This document shows positions 24,683-33,381 of a stretch of DNA of 50,522 nt, piece by piece. Numbering within the stretch: position 1 is the stretch's first letter; the number at the start of each line of letters is the position of its first letter. The notes under the pieces are model-generated. The model did not search any database. It saw nothing but the letters and a program-made list of their open reading frames with translations, and was not told where the DNA came from. The position numbers were made by a program, and so were the translations under genes. Origin of the DNA: Brevundimonas vesicularis NBRC 12165 (GTDB lineage Bacteria > Pseudomonadota > Alphaproteobacteria > Caulobacterales > Caulobacteraceae); contig NZ_BCWM01000022.1 in the NCBI RefSeq assembly GCF_001592205.1, positions 1 through 50,522 on the forward strand, given 5' to 3'.

Positions 24683-24906
24683 AAATCGACCAGTCTTTCG
24701 TCAGGAACGTCACAACGAACCGGGAAGACGCGGCGATCGTCCGCGCCGTGATCTATCTCGGCCGGAACTTTAGCCTGGATGTGATCGCCGAAGGTGTGGA
24801 GAGCGAAGAACAGCTGGCCTTCCTCGCCGAGAACGGGTGTCCGGAAGCGCAGGGCTATCTGTTCGGTCGCCCCGTCATGACCAAGACGTTCGACTTGGGT
24901 ATCTGA
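24670..24906 (+). pseudogene. EAL-domain (c-di-GMP phosphodiesterase) 3' fragment
   Basis: About 78 residues of the end of an EAL domain are present: RLKIDQSFVRNV, then AAIVRAVIYLGRNFSLDVIAEGVES and CPEAQGYLFGRP, finishing FDLGI before the stop at 24904-24906. The EAL motif itself and the rest of the gene are missing. It cannot work. It marks the right edge of a deletion that joined it to the recombinase fragment. Confidence 0.82.
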
Positions 24907-25125
24907 CGGCAGGAGAGATAGTGCCGCGCGAAGCTTTTCCGCCGCCGGCGCGGGTATAGAGCCCTAAGACGTTTTGACATGCCGAGGCGGTGTCGGCGCT
25001 CCGGTTCGTCGATAGCCGACATCCAGGGGTTGCGCGCTTCGAGCGTCCGTCAGCGGACTTTCGAAAAGCTGCATTTCCTCTACGACACCAAGGTGCTAAG
25101 CGTGGCCATTAGCTCGCGATGGCCG

Positions 25126-25329
25126 ATGACCTCCTACCTTTTCAAGCTTTACACAACGCCCGACGGGGAGCCGGTCACCGAGTTGGCCAATGCCCAGGAC
25201 GACGAAGAGGCGCGAGATCTGGCGGAACTGCGTCTTCTCTTGACCGGCGGGTTATTGCGGGTTTCTGTCCACCGTGATGGGGAAGAGGTCCTGATCCTGA
25301 CGCGGGACAACGACGGGCGAGACCCCTAG
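25126..25329 (+). CDS. Small DUF6894-like protein, paralogue of 11203-11409
   Basis: This 67-residue protein begins MTSYLFKLYTTPDGEPV and has the helix DDEEARDLAELRLLLTGG and the strand pair VSVHRDGEEVLIL. It aligns along its whole length with the protein at 11203 (DDQEARSLAELRLTLSS, VEVERDGVELVRL). The HLHDG motif is replaced by KLYTTPDG. GTG 25102 is an alternative start. The function is unknown. It sits between island remnants. Confidence 0.6.
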   Translation: MTSYLFKLYTTPDGEPVTELANAQDDEEARDLAELRLLLTGGLLRVSVHRDGEEVLILTRDNDGRDP

Positions 25330-25370
25330 TTCGGGGGCTCATTATGTCGGTGCGGCTGGAGATTATCTGA

Positions 25371-25661
25371 ATGGCGGAGGCCGACGACGCAGGTCGCTTG
25401 CTTGATCTGGAGAAAGAAGTCGCCCGGCTGCACGGTTGTGTCGGGGTCCTTTCCGAAGGCTTGCATGTCACGCTCGTCGCGCTGGAAGTGCTCATGGACC
25501 CCGAGCGGCCCGAGGCTTTCATGCACCGGGCGCTCGTCGAAGGATTGAGGCCACGGATCGAGTACGATTACTCCGGCGAAGAACGAATGGCGGCGCTGGA
25601 AATGCTGTCATGGATCGAGTCGCACGCTGTACGGTCCGACGACGAGCAAGGCCAAGGCTAG
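25371..25661 (+). CDS. Helical acidic protein, function unknown
   Basis: This 96-residue protein begins MAEADDAGRLLDLEKEVARL, probably coiled-coil at the N-terminus, followed by VTLVALEVLMDPERPEAFMHR and EERMAALEMLSWIES. No family is recognised. The ribosome site is weak. It is 41 bases after the DUF6894-like gene and may be co-transcribed. Confidence 0.52.
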   Translation: MAEADDAGRLLDLEKEVARLHGCVGVLSEGLHVTLVALEVLMDPERPEAFMHRALVEGLRPRIEYDYSGEERMAALEMLSWIESHAVRSDDEQGQG

Positions 25662-25719
25662 GCCTCTCGCCGGGTCAGCTCAAATCGCCAGGAAAGCCAG
25701 GACCCGCGGGGCGGCGATC

Positions 25720-25912
25720 TCCGTGTCAACCGCTCGACCAGGCGGCGCCTTTCTGTCCTCCCTGTTCGAGAACTGGGAGAGCGAATTTCTGCAGATGAGG
25801 ACCTATGTCGTCTTGACCGCCTATCTGATGCAGCGCGGGTCTCCGGAGTCCAAGGATCTCGACGAGCCTTCGCCCCAAGATCGCGACCCGGTCCTCGACG
25901 CCGATCGCAAGG
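25720..25912 (+). pseudogene. DUF6766 membrane protein, internal fragment
   Basis: The frame reads FLSSLFENWESEFLQM, TYVVLTAYLMQRGSPESKDLDEP and SPQDRDPVLDADR. This matches the middle of DUF6766 proteins (compare ENWQSEFLQ in the gene at 12241), including the span after the loop. The N-terminal span and the C-terminal part are missing. At about 25912 it abuts the cut end of a minus-strand PAS gene, so both genes were broken by one event. Confidence 0.66.
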
Positions 25913-26188
25913 ATGCCACCGACTGTCTTCAGCGCGCCCATCGCGGAGCGCGAGTTCGATCTCCTGGGCGGCGACGCCTGCGGCCCTGTCCGGCTTTGTG
26001 AACAGGATATCGAAGGAGCGGCCCACGATATCGCCCGCGGCGTAGCCCGTCACCGCCTGGGTTTCTCCCGACCATTCGGGCACGACGCCGTCTTCAGAAA
26101 GAACCACGATGGCGTAGGCCTTGACGTTGCGAACGATCAGGTCCGCCAGGTCAGGATGGGTGGACAAAGGCATCATCGACTCCGCCAT
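25913..26188 (-). pseudogene. PAS-domain sensor gene, 5' fragment
   Basis: About 90 residues begin MAESMMPLSTHPDLADLIV. A PAS domain follows (VKAYAIVVLSEDGVVPEWSG, VTGYAAGDIVGRSFDILFTKPDR, ALRDGRAEDSRWH). The usual next residues of such domains (LRKDG and FWA) are absent; instead the frame runs into the antisense of the DUF6766 fragment. A downstream kinase part is therefore missing. It resembles the PAS domains of the kinase at 20148 but is not a copy. Confidence 0.7.
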
Positions 26189-26237
26189 TCCTTGTGAGCG
26201 CTCCGGCTCTCGATTGGATCAAACGCAGCCTCTGCGC

Positions 26238-28289
26238 TCATCGCGCACTGGCGATGAGCGCCCCGCAGTTTGCGTCCTTGGCTAGGCCGGGATCGACGAA
26301 GGCGAACAGGGCCGCGACCGGCGCCGCGACGGCCCCGACGATGGCCGCCAGACCGCCCTGCGCGACCACCTGGCCCGTATCGACACCGACCCGCGGCGAG
26401 GTCAGTGATCCTCTCACCAGAATGGGCGTCCAGAGCCGCAGCAGACGCGGCTTCTTGGAATCGCCGTCGATCTTCAGGTCGAGCGTCTCGGCGCCAAGAT
26501 TGATCGATCCCGAGCCATTGGCCAGAACCACATCCGTATCGATCACGAGGGTCTGGGCCCGGGCGACGCCGTTGGAGACGTTGAAGTCGGCGACAGCGCA
26601 GCGGATGTCGGCCTTGGACTGGTCGCCGCGCAGTAGCTTGAGCAGTCCCGCGCTGGCGTTGATGCCGAGGAGTTCGGCGAAGGCTGAGCGCATCTCTCCG
26701 TTCGGCACCACCAGGCTGACCGAACCCTTCGACGCGGCGGCGAACCGATGGATCGAGTTTCCCGGTCCCTCAAGGAGCATCCGCCCGGTGGCCTGGCCTG
26801 TGATCGGCGCCGTGCCATTCTTCGCAGGCACGATGGATTCCAGCGGATAGCCGGTAAGCCGAAAGTCCATAGCGCTGTAGGGCATGTCCCGCGCGGCGTT
26901 GATCCGCGCCGTTCCGGTCAGGCTTCCTCGATTGAAGGTAAAGGCGACCGGATTGAGGTTAAGGACCCCGGCTTCAAGTTCTGCGCCCAGACGCACTGCA
27001 CGAATGTCCATCTCGTTGGCCTTCACCGAAGCCGCCCGGTAGGTCAGGCTCCCGTCCATCGTCCGCAAGCGATCGACGTTCAAGGTGGCGTCAGGCAACA
27101 GCTTGCCCGGCGCGCCCGAACTGACCGTGGTGGTGTTGGTGCCGGCCGCATTCGTCTGGGTCCGGGCCCCGAAGATGGCCATGAGGTCGTCGATATCCAG
27201 CCTCTGCGAGGCGAGTTGCGCCTCCAATCGCAGGCGGCCGCCCGTCTCGGCCTTGACGTCTCCGGACAGGTCGGACGACCCGACCCGGCCGGTGAAGTCG
27301 TTGAAGGTCCAGGTGCTGTCGTCGCGCTTCAACGCCCCCGCCAGCCGGTAGGGCGGGGTATTGGGAAGGGTCACGCCGGTCAGCAGGTACAGGTCGCTGA
27401 GGTCTTGCCCCTGGAGGGTCAGGGTTGAGGTGAACTGGCCCAGGTGGAAGGGTCGGGTGACCGCGCCGTCGGCGGTCAACTTCGACCGCGCGCCCTCGAT
27501 CAGGGCGTTGAAGTGATACGGGCGGTCACGGCGAATGTTGATGAAGGGTCCGCCCTCGATCCGCAGCGTCAGGGGCGAGCGATTAACCGAGCCCTCGCCG
27601 GCCAGAACAAAGCCGGCGTCGTCGTCGTTGGCGGTCTCGCGGGCGTCGACAGAGGCGTCGAGGGTCAGGCCCCGTTTCTGTTCGTCTATGACGATATGGC
27701 CGTTCTGGATAATGAGTTGCTGGATGACCGGCAGCTTCATGCCTTCGCCGGTGTCGGGCTTGTTCGGCTCAAGTTCCCAGCTCTGGCGACCGTCTTTCGT
27801 GGCGAGGAGATAGACTTCGGGCTGGGTGAAGGAGAGCAGAGGCATCTCGATCTGGCCCGCGAACAGTTTGCGCAGTCGGACCGAGGCCTCGATGCGCGAG
27901 ACTGTGGCGGTGTCGCGCGACTTGGCCCACTGCGGGCCGCCGAACTTCAGATCGTTGACGACCACCGTAGGCGTCCAGGTGAACAACTTGACGTCCAGGT
28001 CGCCGCGCAAAGCGATCTCGCGATCATATTTGGCGGAGGCCCACCGGCCGATCGGCCCGCGCAGCCAGTTCCAGTCGAACAGGAGGAAGAAGATCACGAT
28101 CGCGGCGATCAGCAGCATCACAATCGAAGCTGCGATCTTCTCCGTCCGCCCGGGATGACGAAAGCTGTTGTAGACGGGATCGTTGGCCTTGACCCAGTCG
28201 CGCCATTCCCCGGCCCGAACCCCCGCGCGCGCCAGGGTTCTCGTCCGAAAGGCGTCCCAGGACAGTCGAAGTTTGGAGGTCGCGGTCAA
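26238..28289 (-). CDS. AsmA-family envelope protein
   Basis: This 683-residue protein has a cytoplasmic N-terminus and one membrane span (IAASIVMLLIAAIVIFFLLF). A long periplasmic beta-rich part follows with the AsmA pattern: IALRGDLDVKLFTWTPTVVV near the start, and LLGINASAGLLKLLRGDQSKADIRC and the LASPRVGVD-like LTSPRVGVD near the end. AsmA-like proteins form grooves that help move phospholipids to, or control assembly of, the outer membrane. Length agrees with the family. It is upstream of, and co-oriented with nothing but, the region of the PAS fragment. Confidence 0.87.
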   Translation of the reverse strand: MTATSKLRLSWDAFRTRTLARAGVRAGEWRDWVKANDPVYNSFRHPGRTEKIAASIVMLLIAAIVIFFLLFDWNWLRGPIGRWASAKYDREIALRGDLDVKLFTWTPTVVVNDLKFGGPQWAKSRDTATVSRIEASVRLRKLFAGQIEMPLLSFTQPEVYLLATKDGRQSWELEPNKPDTGEGMKLPVIQQLIIQNGHIVIDEQKRGLTLDASVDARETANDDDAGFVLAGEGSVNRSPLTLRIEGGPFINIRRDRPYHFNALIEGARSKLTADGAVTRPFHLGQFTSTLTLQGQDLSDLYLLTGVTLPNTPPYRLAGALKRDDSTWTFNDFTGRVGSSDLSGDVKAETGGRLRLEAQLASQRLDIDDLMAIFGARTQTNAAGTNTTTVSSGAPGKLLPDATLNVDRLRTMDGSLTYRAASVKANEMDIRAVRLGAELEAGVLNLNPVAFTFNRGSLTGTARINAARDMPYSAMDFRLTGYPLESIVPAKNGTAPITGQATGRMLLEGPGNSIHRFAAASKGSVSLVVPNGEMRSAFAELLGINASAGLLKLLRGDQSKADIRCAVADFNVSNGVARAQTLVIDTDVVLANGSGSINLGAETLDLKIDGDSKKPRLLRLWTPILVRGSLTSPRVGVDTGQVVAQGGLAAIVGAVAAPVAALFAFVDPGLAKDANCGALIASAR

Positions 28290-28381
28290 GGTCGAAATCT
28301 CCCTACTCAGCGCTCCAACGCATCAGCGTAAGGTTGGTGTCAGGAAATCAAGACCTTAGCTGTGGCGTGCGGGGCGGCGGA

Positions 28382-29515
28382 TCAGTTGCGGAAGATCACA
28401 TCCATGCCGGGATTCACCGCCGCCGCCAGCTGCTGTGCGTCCCAGTTGGTCAGGCGCACGCAGCCATTGGACGCGGTTTTGCCGATCAGTTCGGGATCCG
28501 GCGTACCGTGGATGCCGTAGGTGTCGCGTGACAGGTCGATCCAGACCACGCCGACCGGATTGTTGGGCCCGGCGGCGACCACCAGTTTCTGTTTCCCATC
28601 GCCATAGCTCAGGCGGGACGGGTCGTAGGTGTAGTCGGGCGCTTTGGCCACGCCGACCACCTTCAGGTTCCCCGTCGGCGCCGGCCGCTCGCTGCTGCCG
28701 ATGGTGGCGGGATAGACGGCGAGGACGCCGCCCGAGCGATCGAAGGCGGTGACCCGGCTGGAAGTCTTGTCGACCTCGATCCTCACGACTTCGGCCAGCG
28801 ACGGCGTCGCCACCGCCGGCACCACGATGGTCTGCCCGGCCCGGCTGAGATCGACGCCGGGATTGAGGGCGTCGAATAGGGCCTCGGTCATATGGAACCG
28901 CTCCGCCAGCGCTTCCTTCAGCGTGGCGTATCCGAGCGCAGTCAGCCGCGCCTTGCCCTCAAGGTCGTCCGGCAGGGCTCCAATGTAGGGACCTGCAAGG
29001 TCCTGGGCGGTGATGACGTAGTCGCTCAGTACGGGCCGGCTGTCCGCCGCCAGGCGGCTGAACACTTCGGCGTCGAGCTGCCCATCGACGGTCAGACCAT
29101 TGGCGGTCTCAAAGGCCGCGATCGCCTGCCGCATGTTTTCCCCGTCCAGACCATCGATGGCTCCGGGCGAAAAGGGCGAGCGATCCAGGAGAATCTGCGC
29201 CCGGATCAGGGCTGCGGTCGGTGCTGGTGTCGTGGGAACGACGTCCTCACCCGCTGGGACCTGCGTCGGCGTGCTTGCAAAAGGCGGCGTCGACCCTGGC
29301 GTCGCCGCGGGCGCGTTAGAAGGCGACAGCTTCGCCGGCGGCTCGAATGTCGCGGCCTCGATCGCCTGCCGCGACAGGCCCGCGGCCATCGGGCGCTCTG
29401 GCGCAGCGACAGCGACGGGCGCAGGTTCCGGCCGAGCCGCTTGGTCAGGAGACGGCGCGCCGCAGGCGGCCAGCCCTACCAACAGTGAAAGCGGGATGAC
29501 GCGAATGAACATCAT
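28382..29515 (-). CDS. L,D-transpeptidase (YkuD) lipoprotein with peptidoglycan-binding domain
   Basis: This 377-residue protein has a lipobox (SLLVGLAAC), a Pro/Ala-rich linker, a peptidoglycan-binding helix set ([25 protein letters not shown]) and a LysM-like segment. The catalytic YkuD domain ends in [13 protein letters not shown] followed by SNGCVRL, with the active His and Cys. Such enzymes make 3-3 peptide cross-links or attach proteins to the wall. Start chosen at ATG 29513-29515. A near-consensus EcfG-type promoter lies upstream, back to back with the one for the channel gene. Confidence 0.9.
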   Translation of the reverse strand: MMFIRVIPLSLLVGLAACGAPSPDQAARPEPAPVAVAAPERPMAAGLSRQAIEAATFEPPAKLSPSNAPAATPGSTPPFASTPTQVPAGEDVVPTTPAPTAALIRAQILLDRSPFSPGAIDGLDGENMRQAIAAFETANGLTVDGQLDAEVFSRLAADSRPVLSDYVITAQDLAGPYIGALPDDLEGKARLTALGYATLKEALAERFHMTEALFDALNPGVDLSRAGQTIVVPAVATPSLAEVVRIEVDKTSSRVTAFDRSGGVLAVYPATIGSSERPAPTGNLKVVGVAKAPDYTYDPSRLSYGDGKQKLVVAAGPNNPVGVVWIDLSRDTYGIHGTPDPELIGKTASNGCVRLTNWDAQQLAAAVNPGMDVIFRN

Positions 29516-29550
29516 AATCCAGAACTGTGAGCGACGAGTAGCGATCGACC

Positions 29551-29575
29551 AACCCGACTGCTTATGGGCGGTTCC
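29551..29575 (-). promoter_or_regulatory. Near-consensus EcfG-type promoter (leftward)
   Basis: On the minus strand GGAAC (29575-29571), 16 bases, then GGTT (29554-29551), one base off consensus. It lies 36 bases before the L,D-transpeptidase start. Confidence 0.48.
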
Positions 29576-29598
29576 CCGCGTGAAAGCCATCGCCAGGC

Positions 29599-29623
29599 GG
29601 AACCCCCTCAGCTTTGCACCGTT
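29599..29623 (+). promoter_or_regulatory. Perfect EcfG-type general stress promoter (rightward)
   Basis: GGAAC (29599-29603), exactly 16 bases, then CGTT (29620-29623), 41 bases before the channel gene. Confidence 0.7.
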
Positions 29624-29663
29624 AGTTCGGCGACGCTTGCGAGGGAGTGTCGTGGAGGGTTGA

Positions 29664-30965
29664 ATGCAAACGGCAAACTACGAGTTCATCGGCTGGAACG
29701 CGCTCATTTACGAATGGGGCCCCAAGGCGCTCGGAGCCCTGGTCATCCTGGTCGCGGCTTGGTTTATCGGCAAGGCCGTCAAATGGGCGCTGGCCAAGGG
29801 CATCAACCGCATTCCGGGCGCCTCGAAAGCGACCGCCAGCGATAATCCCAAACATTCTATCGGCGCGAGCCTGGGCGACGTCGCCTTCTGGCTGATCCTG
29901 CTTTTCGGCGTCGTCGCGGCGCTCGGCGTCCTCAACCTCGGCCAGGTCGTCACCCCCCTCAACACCCTTCTGACCCAGGTCGCCGCCTTCGTCCCGAGCG
30001 TGCTGGGCGCCGTCCTGATCTTCTTCATCGGTTTCGTCGTCGCCACCCTGGCCAGGCGGGTCGTCGAGGCCGCCCTGCAGGCCGCCAACGCCGATCGCTG
30101 GCTTGAGAAGGCCGGTCTGACAAAGGCGACCGGATCGACCGGTGTCAGCACGGCCATCGGTACCCTGGTGTTCGTCCTGATCCTCATCCCGATCACCATC
30201 GCCGCCCTGGAACAGCTCGGCATCGAATCCCTCACGGTTCCCGCCGTGGCCGTCCTCTCGACCGTCCTGGCGGCGATTCCCCACGTCCTCGCCGCCGCCA
30301 TCGTCCTCGCTGTAGGCTGGTTCATCGGTCGCTGGGTCGCCCACCTGATCGAACGCATCCTGCCGGCCACCGGCTTCGATCGCAGCATCTCCAGCCTGAC
30401 CAGCCTCACGGCCACGCCCGAGAAGCCGGCCCAACCGACGCCTGCCGTCGCGCCCTATGCCGGGGACGTCACGCCGGCTACGGCGCGGGCGCTCGGGGGG
30501 GAGGCGCCGAAAGCCCTGACGCCGTCGTCCATCGTCGGCAAGATCGCCATGGCCGCCATCGTGGCCTTCACCGCGGTCGAGGCCGCCAAGCTGCTGCAGT
30601 TCGGCACGATCGCCGTCACCCTCCAGGAGATCCTGGCGCTGGCGGGTCATGTCATCGTCGGCGGGATCATCATCACCGCCGGCGTCCTGATCGGCGGCGT
30701 TCTGGCCAACCTGATCAACAAGGGGACTGGCGGCGCCGACGGTTTCGCGTCGACCTTGGTCCGCTGGGCCACGATCGCGCTGGCGACGGCCATGGGCCTG
30801 CGCTTCATGGGCATCGCCGACGACATCGTTCTTCTCGCCTTCGGCCTGATCCTGGGAGCCGCGGCGGTCGCCGCGGCCTTGGCCTTTGGTCTCGGCGGAC
30901 GCGACGCGGCGGGCAAAGTGGCTCAGATGTGGGCCGACAAGGTCACGAAGATCCCGCCGCAATAA
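29664..30965 (+). CDS. Mechanosensitive-channel-like membrane protein (CmpX/MscS TM type)
   Basis: This 433-residue protein has about eight or nine membrane spans arranged as repeated helix pairs. They include [64 protein letters not shown] and the C-terminal [22 protein letters not shown]. The repeated A-x-x-I-x-x-x-G-W-F-I-G helices belong to the mechanosensitive-channel TM-helix family (CmpX-like). A role in turgor or envelope stress is expected. A perfect EcfG-type promoter lies upstream and a strong terminator follows the stop. Confidence 0.86.
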   Translation: MQTANYEFIGWNALIYEWGPKALGALVILVAAWFIGKAVKWALAKGINRIPGASKATASDNPKHSIGASLGDVAFWLILLFGVVAALGVLNLGQVVTPLNTLLTQVAAFVPSVLGAVLIFFIGFVVATLARRVVEAALQAANADRWLEKAGLTKATGSTGVSTAIGTLVFVLILIPITIAALEQLGIESLTVPAVAVLSTVLAAIPHVLAAAIVLAVGWFIGRWVAHLIERILPATGFDRSISSLTSLTATPEKPAQPTPAVAPYAGDVTPATARALGGEAPKALTPSSIVGKIAMAAIVAFTAVEAAKLLQFGTIAVTLQEILALAGHVIVGGIIITAGVLIGGVLANLINKGTGGADGFASTLVRWATIALATAMGLRFMGIADDIVLLAFGLILGAAAVAAALAFGLGGRDAAGKVAQMWADKVTKIPPQ

Positions 30966-30973
30966 CCCTCCCG

Positions 30974-31004
30974 GACCGGGCCGCATTTCGCGGCCCGGTC
31001 TTTT
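30974..31004 (+). terminator. Rho-independent terminator after the channel gene
   Basis: GACCGGGCCGC and GCGGCCCGGTC form an 11-bp perfect stem with loop ATTTC, followed by TTTT. Confidence 0.88.
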
Positions 31005-31031
31005 GACTTCGCTTCCAACAAGGAGCCCGAC

Positions 31032-31658
31032 ATGACCGACAACCGAGATCGCGATCCCCGCCTGGATCCTGTGGCGCCCTCTTGGCGCAAATACCTTCCG
31101 TGGATCATCGGAGCCGTGGTCCTTCTGCTTCTGCTTCTCCTGCTCACGCGCTGCGGTGATGATCGTGCGGCGGTCGATCCGGCAGTGACGGACGCCGCTG
31201 CGTTCCCCGTCGAAACCGGTCCCGTTCTGCCGCCGACCGCGGGTCCCGCCAGCCCCGCCAGCCCCGCCGGCGTCTCAGGCCTGGACGCCTATCTCGCCGG
31301 ATCTGACGCCGCGCCGCGGACCTTCGCCTTCGAGCGCGTCAACTTCGATACGGGTGCATCCACGATCCGTCCTCAGGATCGGCCCGAAATCCAGGCCGTG
31401 GCCGCCGTCCTCAGCCGCTATCCGAACGCGCACGTCCGGCTTTACGGCTACGCCGATGCACGCGGGTCCGATGCCGCCAATCGCACGCTGGCCCAGGCTC
31501 GGGCGGATGTGGTGCGGTCGGCTCTGATCGCTTCAGGCGTGGATGGACGACGTATCGAGTCGCTTTCGGGTGGCGAGACCAACCCGGTCGACAGCAACGC
31601 CACGGCCGGCGGGCTGGCGGAGAATCGCCGCACCGAACTGGTTGTCGTCCAACGCTGA
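31032..31658 (+). CDS. OmpA-family peptidoglycan-binding protein
   Basis: This 208-residue protein has a short basic N-terminus and one membrane span of mostly Leu (IIGAVVLLLLLLLLTRC). A Pro/Ala-rich linker follows, then an OmpA domain: FERVNFDTGASTIRPQ, VRLYGYADARGSDAANRTLA, ARADVVRSALIASGV and ENRRTELVV. The domain binds peptidoglycan. The anchor is an inner-membrane helix and not a barrel. AAGGAG precedes the ATG. It lies between two hairpins, so it may be its own unit or share weak read-through. Confidence 0.88.
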   Translation: MTDNRDRDPRLDPVAPSWRKYLPWIIGAVVLLLLLLLLTRCGDDRAAVDPAVTDAAAFPVETGPVLPPTAGPASPASPAGVSGLDAYLAGSDAAPRTFAFERVNFDTGASTIRPQDRPEIQAVAAVLSRYPNAHVRLYGYADARGSDAANRTLAQARADVVRSALIASGVDGRRIESLSGGETNPVDSNATAGGLAENRRTELVVVQR

Positions 31659-31668
31659 TCCCTATGAC

Positions 31669-31691
31669 CCCGGGCGCGATGCGCGCCCGGG
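31669..31691 (+). other. Perfect 10-bp stem-loop between ompA-like and DUF3597 genes
   Basis: CCCGGGCGCG-ATG-CGCGCCCGGG. No T run follows, so it may be an attenuator or a processing hairpin instead of a terminator. Confidence 0.65.
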
Positions 31692-31720
31692 ATCCCAACA
31701 CACGCACATCGAGGTCGATC

Positions 31721-32107
31721 ATGAGTATTTTCGGAAAAATCTGGGACAAGATCACAGGGCACAAGAAGCCTGAGACGCCGGCGGCGCCCCAGGCGCCCAC
31801 ACCTCAAGCCCCTCCTGTGCAGCCGACGGCGGCCCCTGTCGCTTCCCAACCGGTCGATGTCGAGCAGGTACTGTCCCAGATGGCGGAGATGAAGGGCGGC
31901 GGCGGCAACTGGCGCACCTCCATCGTCGACCTCCTGAAGCTGCTGGATATCGACTCCAGTCTCGACGCTCGCAAGGACCTTGCGGAGGAACTCGGCGTGC
32001 ATGCCGGTCCTCACGGATCCGCAGAGCAGAACATCGCCCTCTCCGGTGCGGTCTGGGCCAAGTTGGCCGAGAACGGCGGGCAGGTCCCGGCAAGCCTGAG
32101 GGACTGA
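31721..32107 (+). CDS. DUF3597 domain protein
   Basis: This 128-residue protein begins MSIFGKIWDKITG, has a Pro/Ala/Gln linker, and from about residue 48 the DUF3597 helical domain: VDVEQVLSQMAEMKGGGGNW, TSIVDLLKLLDIDSSLDAR and LAEELGVHAG. This domain is LysM-associated in some proteins and its role is unknown. The stop overlaps the serpin start by one base (TGATG), so translation is coupled. Confidence 0.84.
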   Translation: MSIFGKIWDKITGHKKPETPAAPQAPTPQAPPVQPTAAPVASQPVDVEQVLSQMAEMKGGGGNWRTSIVDLLKLLDIDSSLDARKDLAEELGVHAGPHGSAEQNIALSGAVWAKLAENGGQVPASLRD

Positions 32108-33381
32108 TGGTCCGGCGGCGACAGGGCGACGTTGCGCGGTTAGGGGCCTCTGCAGCCCTGGCCGCCTTCGCCCTGGCGGCGTCCGCCTGCACGACGGCTC
32201 CGGCCTCTCTTCCCGATGACCCTGTTTTGACCGATGCGCCTGCGGTCAACGCGCCGGCCGATCTCAGCGGGCAAACGCTCGGCGTGAGGCTCTACGACCA
32301 GTTGCGCGCTGGAGACGACAATGTCGTCATCTCTCCGGTCAGCCTGATGGGGGCCTTCGGGGTGGTCTCGGCGGGAGCCCGGGGCCAGACGCGCACAGCC
32401 CTCCTGAGCAGCCTCAGTCTCCCCGACAGCCCCTCGCTCGACGCAGACCTGGGCGCACTGTTGCGTTCGCTCGAGCGCGAGGACGGACAGACCACGCTCA
32501 GCGTCGCCAACGCGGTGTGGGTGCAGGACGGCTTTGGCCTCAAACCCGATTTCGTTGAGAGCGTCCAGCGGGATTACGGCGCCCTGGCCCGGCCCGTGGA
32601 TTTTCGGGACGCGCCTGATGAGGCGGCCGGGCGCATCAACGCCTGGGTCTCGGGACAGACGCGCAGGCGCATCCCGGAGTTGCTCAGCCCTTCCAGCATC
32701 AACGTCGCCACGCGCCTGATCGTCACCAACGCGGTCTATTTCCTGGGTGATTGGGCCCAGCCGTTCAACGCCTCCAACACAAGCGACCAAACATTCTACC
32801 TTACGGACGGATCGCGCCTGTCGACGCCGATGATGTATCAGCGCGGGTACCTGCGTCTGCTGGAAACCGGCGCCTTGCAGGCCATCGATCTTCCTTACAG
32901 GGGCGATCGGCTGTCGATGACTGTGATCCTGCCGCGCACGCGCGGCGGCCTGTCGGACGTGGAGGCTCAACTCAGCGCCAATCTTGCGGGCTGGCTCATT
33001 GCACTTGATGAGGAGGAGCCTCGGCGGGTCCTGCTTTATCTTCCAAAGACCGAGACGGCGCTCAGCTACGATCTCATCCCGCAACTGACCATGCTGGGCA
33101 TGGGGATCGCTTTCACCGATGGCGCCGACTTCCGCGGCATCGCCGACGCCCCTCTGGCGATCGGCCAGGTGGTGCACAAGCCCTTCTTGCGGATTGATGA
33201 GAAGGGGACGGAAGCCGCGGCGGCCACCGGGATCGCTGTCGAAGAACAGACGAGCGCGCCTGTGACGCCCCCGCCGACCTTCCGCGCCGACCACCCCTTC
33301 CTCTTTCTGATCCGCGACAAGGAGACCAGCGCCATTCTCTTCCTCGGCCGCATCAGCCGCCCAGAGGCGCCGGCAACCTAG
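32107..33381 (+). CDS. Bacterial serpin (serine protease inhibitor), lipoprotein
   Basis: This 424-residue protein has a lipobox (ALAASAC) and a full serpin fold: VISPVSLMGAFGVVSAGARG, TRLIVTNAVYFLGDWAQPF, then LPYRGDRLSMTVILPR and VHKPFLRIDEKGTEAAAATG. The last piece is the reactive-loop hinge with the Gly/Thr/Ala residues needed for loop insertion, so it should inhibit. Counting from the hinge puts P1 near Gln/Thr in VEEQTSAP, which does not look trypsin-like; this is inference. Serpins are uncommon in bacteria. Outer-membrane placement suggests protection from foreign or own proteases. Confidence 0.9.
   Translation: MVRRRQGDVARLGASAALAAFALAASACTTAPASLPDDPVLTDAPAVNAPADLSGQTLGVRLYDQLRAGDDNVVISPVSLMGAFGVVSAGARGQTRTALLSSLSLPDSPSLDADLGALLRSLEREDGQTTLSVANAVWVQDGFGLKPDFVESVQRDYGALARPVDFRDAPDEAAGRINAWVSGQTRRRIPELLSPSSINVATRLIVTNAVYFLGDWAQPFNASNTSDQTFYLTDGSRLSTPMMYQRGYLRLLETGALQAIDLPYRGDRLSMTVILPRTRGGLSDVEAQLSANLAGWLIALDEEEPRRVLLYLPKTETALSYDLIPQLTMLGMGIAFTDGADFRGIADAPLAIGQVVHKPFLRIDEKGTEAAAATGIAVEEQTSAPVTPPPTFRADHPFLFLIRDKETSAILFLGRISRPEAPAT

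Noticed and set aside
29622..30986. 454-residue open frame antisense to the channel gene
   Set aside because: Composition is almost only Gly, Asp, Arg and Gln, typical of the complement of a hydrophobic membrane protein.
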